The notes below the pieces were generated by a model. That model saw only the letters and a program-made list of their open reading frames with translations, was not told the origin of the DNA and searched no databases. A program made the translations under genes and the position numbers. From Angelakisella sp. (GTDB lineage: Bacteria > Bacillota > Clostridia > Oscillospirales > Ruminococcaceae), in assembly GCA_022795575.1 (NCBI GenBank), contig JAAWGY010000168.1, positions 1 to 5,823 of the forward strand: a DNA stretch of 5,823 nucleotides, given 5' to 3'. Positions 1-5,647 of the stretch are shown here, piece after piece. Positions within the stretch are counted from its first letter, which is position 1; each line of letters begins with the position of its first letter.

Positions 1-141
1 ACTTGAAAGCCATCAAGGCTTCCTGCGTTTTTGGGGCTTCGGCAGCTGAAAAAGCTCCTCGCCCAGCTGTATGCCGCCAATTCTGATGATTGCTATAAAC
101 AAGGAGAGCCGCCAAAAGAAAACCGCGAAAATTGCGGTGGC
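1..141. other. Left edge, no recognisable gene
   Basis: No gene is supported here. On the plus strand two frames run in from the left edge and stop at 47-49 (TGA) and 84-86 (TGA). Either could be the last residues of a gene outside the window, but neither short peptide is recognisable. A weak hairpin (7-11 with 17-21) and an imperfect one (122-128 with 132-138) are visible. An isolated extended -10-like TGCTATAAA lies at 91-99, followed by an AAGGAG at 101-106 that has no start codon at a usable distance. The stretch lies downstream of the minus-strand operon and its terminator. Confidence 0.5.
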
Positions 142-185
142 ACAAAAAAGCGCCCCGGAGACCGATGGTCTCCGGGGCGCCTTTT
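142..185 (-). terminator. Strong intrinsic terminator of the scaffold/GGGtGRT operon
   Basis: A perfect 14-bp GC-rich inverted repeat pairs 150-163 with 167-180 across a 3-nt loop (GAT). Read on the minus strand, the stem is followed by six T residues (complement of 144-149), the classic factor-independent layout, and it starts 55 nt after the stop codon of the GGGtGRT gene. On the plus strand the stem is followed by CTTTT (181-185), so it may also stop rightward transcription. The minus-strand role is the main one because a clear operon ends there. Confidence 0.93.
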
Positions 186-235
186 GCGTTGCGGTATGCC
201 GCGGCTCCTGTCCTTGCCCTGCCGCTGCGCGAATT

Positions 236-1234
236 TTATTTCAGCGCTTCCTCTACCGCCACGGCGCAGGCCACGGTGGCGCCCACCATGGGGTTGTTGC
301 CCATGCCGATCAGGCCCATCATCTCCACGTGGGCGGGAACGGAGGAGGAGCCGGCAAACTGGGCGTCGCCGTGCATCCGGCCCATGGAGTCGGTGAGGCC
401 GTAGGAGGCGGGGCCCGCCGCCATGTTATCGGGGTGCAGGGTGCGGCCGGTGCCGCCGCCGGAGGCCACGGAGAAGTACTTGACGCCGTTCTCGTAGCTC
501 CACTTCTTGTAGGTGCCGGCCACCAGGTGCTGGAAGCGGGTGGGGTTGGTGGAGTTGCCGGTGATGGAAACGTCCACCTTCTCCATCTTCATAATGGCCA
601 CGCCCTCCAGGACGTCGTTGGCGCCGTAGCAGCGGACCTTGGCGCGCTCGCCGTCGGAGAACTTCACCTCGCGGACCACCTTCAGGTCACCGGTGGCGAA
701 GTCGTAGTCGGTCTCCACATAGGTAAAGCCGTTGATGCGGGAGATGATGTAGGCGGCGTCCTTGCCCAGGCCGTTGAGGATGATGCGCAGGGGCTCCTTG
801 CGGGACTTATCCGCGTTGCGGGCGATGCCGATGGCGCCCTCGGCGGCGGCAAAGGATTCGTGGCCCGCCAGGAAGCAGAAGCACTTGGTCTCGTCCCGGA
901 GGAGCATGGCCCCCAGGTTGCCGTGGCCCAGGCCCACCTGCCGCTGCTCGGCGACCGAGCCGGGGATGCAGAAGGCCTGGAGGCCCTGGCCGATGACCTC
1001 GGCGGCATCGGCGGCCTTGGCGCAGCCCTTCTTCAGGGCCAGGGCGACGCCCAGGGTGTAGGCCCACACGGCGTTTTCAAAGGCGATGGGCTGCACGCCC
1101 TTGACGATCTTCTCTACATCGATGCCCTTCTGGGTGCAGAGCTCCCGGGCATCCTCTAAGGTTTTGAAGCCGTTTTCCGCGAGGCAGGCCTCGATCTTCG
1201 GCATCCTTCTCTCTTGTCCTTCAAACTTTGCCAT
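236..1234 (-). CDS. GGGtGRT-family protein (function unknown)
   Basis: This 332-residue protein carries the motif GGGTGRT at residues 259-265, which names a Pfam family of uncharacterised bacterial proteins of about this length (family recalled, not searched). Other visible features are a helical N-terminal third, a glycine-rich stretch near 82-109 (IGQGLQAF, GLGHGNLGAM), a C-x-C pair at 118/120, further cysteines at 17, 33, 71, 89, 202 and 323, a TGNSTNPTRFQHL block at 225-237, and a Gly/Met/Ala-rich C-terminal end. There is no signal peptide or clear membrane segment, so it is probably cytosolic. The start at 1234 is chosen because AGGAGG lies 8 nt upstream; a second Met at codon 11 lacks such a site. 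It is the second gene of an operon, 35 nt after a NifU/IscU-like scaffold gene, and ends before a strong terminator. The pairing suggests a role linked to iron-sulfur clusters, which is inference only. Confidence 0.92.
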   Translation of the reverse strand: MAKFEGQERRMPKIEACLAENGFKTLEDARELCTQKGIDVEKIVKGVQPIAFENAVWAYTLGVALALKKGCAKAADAAEVIGQGLQAFCIPGSVAEQRQVGLGHGNLGAMLLRDETKCFCFLAGHESFAAAEGAIGIARNADKSRKEPLRIILNGLGKDAAYIISRINGFTYVETDYDFATGDLKVVREVKFSDGERAKVRCYGANDVLEGVAIMKMEKVDVSITGNSTNPTRFQHLVAGTYKKWSYENGVKYFSVASGGGTGRTLHPDNMAAGPASYGLTDSMGRMHGDAQFAGSSSVPAHVEMMGLIGMGNNPMVGATVACAVAVEEALK

Positions 1235-1242
1235 CTATGTTG

Positions 1243-1248
1243 CCTCCT
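1243..1248 (-). promoter_or_regulatory. Ribosome binding site of the GGGtGRT gene
   Basis: AGGAGG on the minus strand, with 8 nt between it and the ATG at 1234-1232. It lies inside the 35-nt gap between the two operon genes and decides for the first Met rather than the Met ten codons later. Confidence 0.9.
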
Positions 1249-1269
1249 ATCCTTATCAAAAATCTGGCC

Positions 1270-1962
1270 TTATTCCTCACGGGGATCGATGTATTTGGGG
1301 GCGTCGGCGAAGCGGCCGTAGGTACCGATGTTCTTCTCAAAGGCGGTCTTGGCATCCACACCGTGGCGGATATCCTCCAGCATCTTGCCCACCTTAACGA
1401 ACTGGTAGCCGATGACCTCGCTGTTGTTGTCCACAGCCACCTTAAGGATGTAGCCCTCGGCCAGCTCCAGGTAGCGGACGCCCTTGGCGTTGGTGGAGAA
1501 GATGGTGCCCACCTGGCTGCGCAGGCCCTTGCCCAGGTCCTCCAGCCCGGCGCCGATGGGGAGGCCCCCCTCGGAGAAGGCGGTCTGGCTGCGGCCGTAA
1601 ACCAGCTGCTTGAAGATCTCCCGCATGGCAACGTTGATGGCGTCGCAGACCAGGTCGGTGTTCAGGCACTCCAGCAGGGTTTTGCCGGGGAGGATCTCGC
1701 CGGCCATGGCGGCGGAGTGGGTCATGCCGGAGCAGCCCAGCGTCTCCACCAGGGCTTCCTCGACGATGCCGTTCTTAACATTCAGGGTCAGCTTGCAGGC
1801 GCCCTGCTGGGGGGCGCACCAGCCAATGCCGTGGCTAAGGCCGGAGATGTCCTTGATCTCGTAGGCCTTTACCCACTGCCCCTCCTCGGGAATGGGCGCG
1901 GGGCCGTGCTTGGGGCCTTTGGCCAGGGGGCACATCTTCTCTACTTCGTGGGAATAATTCAT
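1270..1962 (-). CDS. NifU/IscU-like iron-sulfur cluster scaffold protein, extended form
   Basis: This 230-residue protein resembles the NifU N-terminal/IscU scaffold fold over about residues 40-125. CAPQQGAC (49-56), GCSGMTHSAAMAGEIL (76-91) and the cysteine in LVCDAIN (104-110) sit where IscU-type proteins carry their three cluster-ligand cysteines (best candidates C56, C77, C106). C49, C99 and C11 are additional. Typical IscU/NifU_N proteins have about 125-145 residues; this one continues for another 100 or so (SEGGLPIGAGLEDL onward) with a predicted beta-rich segment around 163-190 and a DPREE end. No cysteine lies after C106. Scaffold proteins of this kind hold a nascent Fe-S cluster in the cytosol, and it is inferred that this one does too. 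The start at 1962 is set by AAAGGAG 7 nt upstream; the frame stays open for 39 more codons, but they cover the leader hairpins and look non-coding. It is the first gene of the operon, 35 nt before the GGGtGRT gene. No desulfurase or Suf genes are in view, so specific names such as iscU or nifU are not justified. Confidence 0.85.
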   Translation of the reverse strand: MNYSHEVEKMCPLAKGPKHGPAPIPEEGQWVKAYEIKDISGLSHGIGWCAPQQGACKLTLNVKNGIVEEALVETLGCSGMTHSAAMAGEILPGKTLLECLNTDLVCDAINVAMREIFKQLVYGRSQTAFSEGGLPIGAGLEDLGKGLRSQVGTIFSTNAKGVRYLELAEGYILKVAVDNNSEVIGYQFVKVGKMLEDIRHGVDAKTAFEKNIGTYGRFADAPKYIDPREE

Positions 1963-1969
1963 ATCCTTG

Positions 1970-1976
1970 CTCCTTT
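1970..1976 (-). promoter_or_regulatory. Ribosome binding site of the scaffold gene
   Basis: AAAGGAG on the minus strand with a 7-nt spacer to the ATG at 1962-1960. It fixes the start against the longer open frame that begins at 2079, which has no such site and would begin upstream of the predicted promoter -10 box. Confidence 0.9.
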
Positions 1977-2010
1977 CGGTGATGATACAATGCGCCGGGA
2001 GGGGGCCCGT

Positions 2011-2052
2011 GGCCGACCAAACGGTGCGGCCGCCAAAGCCCCGCCGGCTTTG
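2011..2052 (-). promoter_or_regulatory. Two-hairpin 5' leader of the scaffold/GGGtGRT operon
   Basis: From a transcription start expected near 2055, the minus-strand leader runs about 93 nt to the start codon. It opens with a 7-bp hairpin (2046-2052 with 2034-2040, 5-nt loop) placed almost at the RNA 5' end. A second hairpin follows (2023-2031 with 2011-2018, GTTT loop, one bulged base, 8 bp). Neither is followed by a T-run, so they do not look like terminators. Hairpins at the extreme 5' end are known to stabilise some bacterial mRNAs. A regulatory role is possible but not shown. No known riboswitch class is recognised. Confidence 0.5.
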
Positions 2053-2061
2053 CCGTATCCC

Positions 2062-2090
2062 ATTATAATATCCTGACAAGGATTTATCAA
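2062..2090 (-). promoter_or_regulatory. Sigma-A-type promoter for the scaffold/GGGtGRT operon
   Basis: On the minus strand TTGATA (2090-2085) and TATAAT (2067-2062) are separated by exactly 17 bp. This is a near-consensus vegetative promoter with a perfect -10. The start of transcription is expected near 2055. Confidence 0.85.
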
Positions 2091-2098
2091 GAGATTCC

Positions 2099-2112
2099 GC
2101 CGGATTTCCGGC
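2099..2112. repeat. Short inverted repeat between divergent promoters
   Basis: GCCGG (2099-2103) and CCGGC (2108-2112) flank ATTT. It lies 8 bp upstream of the minus-strand -35 box and about 60 bp upstream of the plus-strand -35, so it could be an operator. Five-bp arms are common by chance in GC-rich DNA, so support is weak. The AT-rich stretch 2113-2172 next to it contains A-tracts (2125-2129, 2133-2136) that could act as an UP-like element for the secA promoter. Confidence 0.25.
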
Positions 2113-2172
2113 AAAACTTCTTTGGAAAAAGGAAAATTTACGCTTTCGCCATACTTTATCGATACTTCCTGT

Positions 2173-2201
2173 TTGACTTTGCCGGTGCGGGAGGGTACAA
2201 T
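2173..2201 (+). promoter_or_regulatory. Sigma-A-type promoter for secA
   Basis: TTGACT (2173-2178) and TACAAT (2196-2201) are separated by 17 bp, each differing from consensus at one base. Transcription is expected to start near 2208, giving a leader of about 52 nt before the secA start codon. Confidence 0.85.
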
Positions 2202-2245
2202 AAGAGAGTTAAATTGGGCATTTATGCAGTACGATAGCGTGATAC

Positions 2246-2252
2246 GAGGTGA
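2246..2252 (+). promoter_or_regulatory. Ribosome binding site of secA
   Basis: GAGGTGA with a 7-nt spacer to the ATG at 2260. It selects this start over the in-frame TTG at 2122, which lies upstream of the predicted promoter, so the 46 extra codons would not be in the mRNA. Confidence 0.88.
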
Positions 2253-2259
2253 CAGCGCA

Positions 2260-4995
2260 ATGGGATTTCTGGAAAAAATATTCGGCTCCTACTCCGAAAA
2301 GGAGCTTAAACGCATCCAGCCAATTGTGGACCGGGTGCTGGCCCTGGAGGAGGAATTCCGGGGGATGGACGATGACCGGCTGCGGGAGATGACCCCCCGG
2401 CTGAAAAAGCGGCTGGCGGAGGGGGAGAGCCTGGACGACATCCTGCCGGAGGCCTTCGCCGCCTGCCGGGAGGCCGCCAGCCGGGTGCTGCAGATGCGCC
2501 ACTTCCCGGTGCAGGTGGTGGGGGGTGTCATCCTCCACCAGGGGCGGATCGCCGAGATGAAGACCGGCGAGGGCAAGACGCTGGTGGCCACCCTCCCCGC
2601 CTACCTCAACGCCCTTTCGGGCAAGGGGGTGCATATCGTCACCGTCAACGAGTACCTGGCCCGCCGGGACAGCGAGTGGATGGGCAAGCTGTACCGCTTT
2701 TTGGGCCTAACCGTGGGGCTGGTGGTGAGCGGCATGGAGCCGGAGGAAAAGCGGGCCGCCTACGCCGCCGATATCACCTATGGCACCAACAACGAATTCG
2801 GCTTTGACTACCTGCGGGACAACATGGTGGTCTACCGCCAGAACCAGGTGCAGCGGGGCTGGAGCTACGCCATTGTGGACGAGGTGGACTCCATCCTCAT
2901 CGACGAGGCCCGCACCCCCCTGATCATCTCGGGCCAGGGGGATAAATCCACCGAGCTTTACCAGGCGGTGGACCGCTTTGCCAAAACGCTGCGGATGATG
3001 AAGGTAAAGGAGGTGGACGAGAAGGAGTCCCAGGACGACATCGAGGCGGACTACATCGTGGACGAGAAGGCCCGCACCGCCACCATCACCCCCCAGGGGG
3101 CCAAAAAGGCGGAGGAGTACTTCCACATCGAAAGCCTCAACGACCCGGAGAACCTGACCCTTGCCCACCACATCAACCAGGCCATCAAGGCCCGGGGGGT
3201 GATGCAGCGGGACGTGGACTACGTGGTGAAGGACGGCGAGGTCATCATCGTGGACGAGTTCACCGGCCGGCTGATGATCGGCCGGCGGTACAACGAGGGG
3301 CTCCACCAGGCCATCGAGGCCAAGGAGGGTGTCCGGGTGGCCCACGAGAGCAAGACGCTGGCCACCATCACCTTCCAAAACTACTTCCGGATGTACAACA
3401 AGCTGGCGGGGATGACCGGCACCGCCCAGACCGAGGCGGACGAATTCCGGGAGATCTACCACCTGGACGTGGTGGAGATCCCCACCAACCGCCCCCTGGC
3501 CCGGGTGGACTGCCCCGATGTGGTGTACAAGACCGAGCGGGGCAAATTCACCGCCGCCATCCAGCAGATTGTGGAGTGCCACCAGAAGGGCCAGCCCATC
3601 CTGGTGGGCACCGTTTCCATCGAAAAATCCGAGCTCCTTTCCGCCATGCTCAAGCGCCAGGGCATCCGCCACGAGGTGCTGAACGCCAAGTACCACGAAA
3701 AGGAGGCGGAGATTGTGGCCCAGGCCGGCAAGTACGGCGCCGTCACCATCTCCACCAACATGGCGGGCCGCGGCACCGACATTATGCTGGGGGGCAACGC
3801 CGAATACCTTGCCAAGGCGCAGCTGCGCCGGGAGGGGATGAGCGAGGAGGAGATTGGCGAGGCCACCGCCTTTGGGGAGACCAAGGACGAGGCCGTTTTG
3901 GCCGCCCGCAGGCGCTTTGGGGAGCTGATGGACCAGTACAAGGCGGAGATTGCCCCGGAGGCGGAGAAGGTCCGGGAGGCGGGGGGGCTCTTTATCCTGG
4001 GCACCGAGCGCCACGAGTCCCGGCGCATCGACAACCAGCTGCGGGGCCGGGCGGGCCGCCAGGGGGACCCGGGGGAGACCCGGTTCATCATCTCGCTGGA
4101 GGACGACCTGATGCGGCTGTTCGGCGGGGAGCGGGTGCAGAGCCTCATGGACAGCATGGGCGTGGAGGAGGATATGCCCATCGAAAACAAGCTCCTCTCG
4201 GGCACCATCGAATCCAGCCAGCGGAAGATCGAGGGGCGCAACTTCCAGATCCGGAAAAACGTGCTGCAATACGACGACGTGATGAACCGCCAGCGGGAGA
4301 TCATCTACAGCCAGCGGAGCAAGGTGCTGGACGGGGAGGATGTCAGCGAAAGCCTGCGGAGCATGGCGGACCGGCTGGTGGAGGAGACGGTGGACCGCTT
4401 CCTCCTGGACGGGGAGATCAAGGACGAGTGGAACCTGGAGGGGCTGCGGGACAGCTTTTTGGGCTGGGTGACGGTGCCGGAGGACCTGCGGTACAGCACC
4501 CAGGAGCTGGAGGAGGTCAGCAAGGAGGATATCAAGGAGCTGCTGAAGGGGCGTATCCGGGAGAAGTGCGACGCCCGGGAGAAGGAGTTTGGCCCCCAAA
4601 TGACCCGGGAGATCGAGCGGATGGTGCTGCTGCGCAACGTGGACCGGAAGTGGATGGACCACATCGACGACATGGAGGCGCTGAAGCAGGGGATCGGGCT
4701 GCGGGGGCTTGCCCAGCGGGATCCGGTGGTGGAGTACCGGATGGAGGGCTTCGAGATGTTCGACGCCATGATCAGCTCTATCCGGGAGGATACCATCAAG
4801 ATGTTCCTGACGGTGAAGGTACGGACCGAGGAGGAGGTAAAGCGGGAGCAGGTGGCGAAGCCGCTGACGGCCAAGGGGGATGGCAGCGAGCAGGCCCAGC
4901 CGGTGCGGACGGCGGGGAAGAAGGTAGGGCGCAATGACCCCTGCCCCTGCGGCAGCGGTAAGAAGTACAAGAAGTGCTGCGGGCGGGGGGAGTAG
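2260..4995 (+). CDS. secA: Preprotein translocase subunit SecA
   Basis: SecA is the cytosolic and membrane-associated ATPase that pushes unfolded preproteins through the SecYEG channel. The 911 residues show the family in order: N-terminal MGFLEKIFGS; Walker A in MKTGEGKT (100-107); Walker B-type DEVD (207-210); the preprotein cross-linking region (about 225-370); MTGTA (385-389); TNMAGRGTDI (499-508); arginine-finger motif QLRGRAGRQGDPG (593-605); the scaffold-helix block NFQIRKNVLQYDDVMNRQRE (661-680); the two-helix finger region (about 785-840); and a short linker to the zinc motif CPCGSG...CC (C895, C897, C906, C907). The start at ATG 2260 fits the family N-terminus and GAGGTGA upstream. 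At 911 residues it is longer than typical Bacillus SecA (about 840), mostly through a charged insert of about 60 residues at 513-574. It has its own promoter and appears monocistronic: prfB, a frequent downstream neighbour in Firmicutes, is absent, and repeats follow. Confidence 0.98.
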   Translation: MGFLEKIFGSYSEKELKRIQPIVDRVLALEEEFRGMDDDRLREMTPRLKKRLAEGESLDDILPEAFAACREAASRVLQMRHFPVQVVGGVILHQGRIAEMKTGEGKTLVATLPAYLNALSGKGVHIVTVNEYLARRDSEWMGKLYRFLGLTVGLVVSGMEPEEKRAAYAADITYGTNNEFGFDYLRDNMVVYRQNQVQRGWSYAIVDEVDSILIDEARTPLIISGQGDKSTELYQAVDRFAKTLRMMKVKEVDEKESQDDIEADYIVDEKARTATITPQGAKKAEEYFHIESLNDPENLTLAHHINQAIKARGVMQRDVDYVVKDGEVIIVDEFTGRLMIGRRYNEGLHQAIEAKEGVRVAHESKTLATITFQNYFRMYNKLAGMTGTAQTEADEFREIYHLDVVEIPTNRPLARVDCPDVVYKTERGKFTAAIQQIVECHQKGQPILVGTVSIEKSELLSAMLKRQGIRHEVLNAKYHEKEAEIVAQAGKYGAVTISTNMAGRGTDIMLGGNAEYLAKAQLRREGMSEEEIGEATAFGETKDEAVLAARRRFGELMDQYKAEIAPEAEKVREAGGLFILGTERHESRRIDNQLRGRAGRQGDPGETRFIISLEDDLMRLFGGERVQSLMDSMGVEEDMPIENKLLSGTIESSQRKIEGRNFQIRKNVLQYDDVMNRQREIIYSQRSKVLDGEDVSESLRSMADRLVEETVDRFLLDGEIKDEWNLEGLRDSFLGWVTVPEDLRYSTQELEEVSKEDIKELLKGRIREKCDAREKEFGPQMTREIERMVLLRNVDRKWMDHIDDMEALKQGIGLRGLAQRDPVVEYRMEGFEMFDAMISSIREDTIKMFLTVKVRTEEEVKREQVAKPLTAKGDGSEQAQPVRTAGKKVGRNDPCPCGSGKKYKKCCGRGE

Positions 4996-5040
4996 CAGAG
5001 CCTGTACCCGAGGGGCCCGAAGGGCGCCAAAAGTTTCGGT

Positions 5041-5100
5041 CAAGCCTTTTCAAAGGCTTGCAGGTCCAGGGCAGCGCCCTGGTCGCTCCCGCAGGAGCGA
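5041..5100. repeat. Triple-hairpin element downstream of secA
   Basis: Three perfect inverted repeats follow each other with almost no spacing, starting 46 nt after the secA stop. CAAGCCTT (5041-5048) pairs with AAGGCTTG (5053-5060). CCAGGGC (5066-5072) pairs with GCCCTGG (5076-5082). TCGCTCC (5083-5089) pairs with GGAGCGA (5094-5100). No T-run follows on either strand, so this is not a standard intrinsic terminator, although it could shape the 3' end of the secA mRNA. I recall similar triple-hairpin sequences scattered between genes of gut Oscillospiraceae, which suggests an interspersed repeat family; this was not checked. Confidence 0.75.
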
Positions 5101-5148
5101 AAGGCCCCAGGACGGCGATAACACAGGCGGGGCTTGTGCCAAGGAGGA

Positions 5149-5331
5149 ACGGCCCCTGCGGGGGGAACCCCTCCGTCGACTGCGGTCATCCCTTCGGGAA
5201 CGTGCCCTGCGGGCAACCTCCCCTTTCAGGGGAGGCACGCCTAAGAGCCGCCTACGGCGGTTGGCCGTGGGGCCGCTTCGCAGCCCTTTTGGGGAACGGT
5301 TTGCGGGCGCTGGCTGGTGCTTACCGGTGGA
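5149..5331. repeat. Repeat unit 1, enlarged by about 24 bp
   Basis: It matches units 2 and 3 in its first 30 or so bases and again from 5217 onward. Where the others have one GTCGCC/GGCGAC hairpin, it holds 5175-5216, with smaller hairpins TCCC-TTC-GGGA (5189-5199) and TGCCC-TGC-GGGCA (5203-5215) and a weak GAC-TGCG-GTC (5178-5187). The 10-bp palindrome AGGCCGGCCT of units 2 and 3 is changed to AGGCACGCCT here. Confidence 0.88.
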
Positions 5332-5490
5332 GCGGCCCTGCGGGGGGAACCCCTCCGTCGCCTGCGGGCGACACCTCCCCTTTCAGGGGAGGCCGGCCTA
5401 AGAGCCGCCTACGGCGGTTGGCCGTGGGGCCGCTTCGCAGCCCTTTAGAGGAACGGTTTGCGGGGTCTTTGGCTGGTGCTTACCGGTGGA
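5332..5490. repeat. Repeat unit 2
   Basis: A full unit with four hairpins and the palindrome AGGCCGGCCT at 5390-5399. Its junction with unit 3 (TTACCGGTGGAGCGGCCCTG) is identical to the junction between units 1 and 2, as expected for tandem duplication. Confidence 0.92.
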
Positions 5491-5647
5491 GCGGCCCTGC
5501 GGGGGAACCCCTCCGTCGCCTGCGGGCGACACCTCCCCTTTCAGGGGAGGCCGGCCTAAGAGCCGCCTTCGGCGGTTGGCCGTGGGGCCGCTTCGCAGCC
5601 CTTTTGGGGAACGGTTTGCAGGGGCTTTGGCTGGTGCTTACCGTTGG
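5491..5647. repeat. Repeat unit 3
   Basis: A full unit nearly identical to unit 2. In the CCGCC/GGCGG hairpin the loop changes from TAC to TTC while the stem is kept. Similarity ends just after TTACCG (5638-5643), where unique sequence begins. Confidence 0.92.

Larger units (their letters stand above)
5149..5647. repeat. Tandem array of three ~158-bp palindrome-rich units
   Basis: Three direct copies lie head to tail: 5149-5331 (183 bp, enlarged), 5332-5490 (159 bp) and 5491-5647 (157 bp). Copies 2 and 3 differ by about five substitutions and one G in a G-run. Each copy carries a CCTCCCC/GGGGAGG hairpin with loop TTTCA (5217-5235, 5374-5392, 5532-5550), a CCGCC/GGCGG hairpin (5248-5260, 5405-5417, 5563-5575), and an imperfect GGGC...GCCC hairpin. 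Copies 2 and 3 also have a GTCGCC/GGCGAC hairpin with loop TGCG (5357-5372, 5515-5530). Offsets between copies are not multiples of three, which argues against coding. There is no spacer/repeat pattern as in CRISPR, and no transposase. Confidence 0.93.

Noticed and set aside
71..1159. Open frame of 362 codons on the plus strand across the GGGtGRT gene
   Set aside because: It is an antisense shadow of a real gene, with low-complexity Gly/Ala/His/Val composition. It also reads straight through the operon terminator.
1228..2076. Open frame of 282 codons on the plus strand opposite the scaffold gene
   Set aside because: It is an antisense shadow of the scaffold gene with no recognisable domain, and it covers the opposite strand's ribosome binding site, leader and -10 box.
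1963..2079. 39-codon N-terminal extension of the scaffold protein
   Set aside because: It would start upstream of the predicted -10 box and cover the leader hairpins, and the ATG at 1962 has an ideal ribosome binding site.
2122..2259. N-terminal extension of SecA from a TTG at 2122
   Set aside because: The extension overlaps the predicted promoter, has no ribosome binding site and does not match the SecA N-terminus, which begins properly at MGFLEK (2260).
2707..5043. Open frame of 778 codons on the minus strand, antisense to secA
   Set aside because: It lies entirely opposite the certain secA gene and its 3' flank, has no recognisable motif and has a Leu/His/Val/Pro-rich composition typical of the complement of GC-biased codons.
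5041..5060. Intrinsic terminator of secA
   Set aside because: The hairpin is perfect but is followed by CAGGTCCAGG with no T-run, so a standard terminator is not supported.
5149..5647. CRISPR array
   Set aside because: The units are about 158 bp with no short constant repeat alternating with unique spacers, and no cas gene is near.
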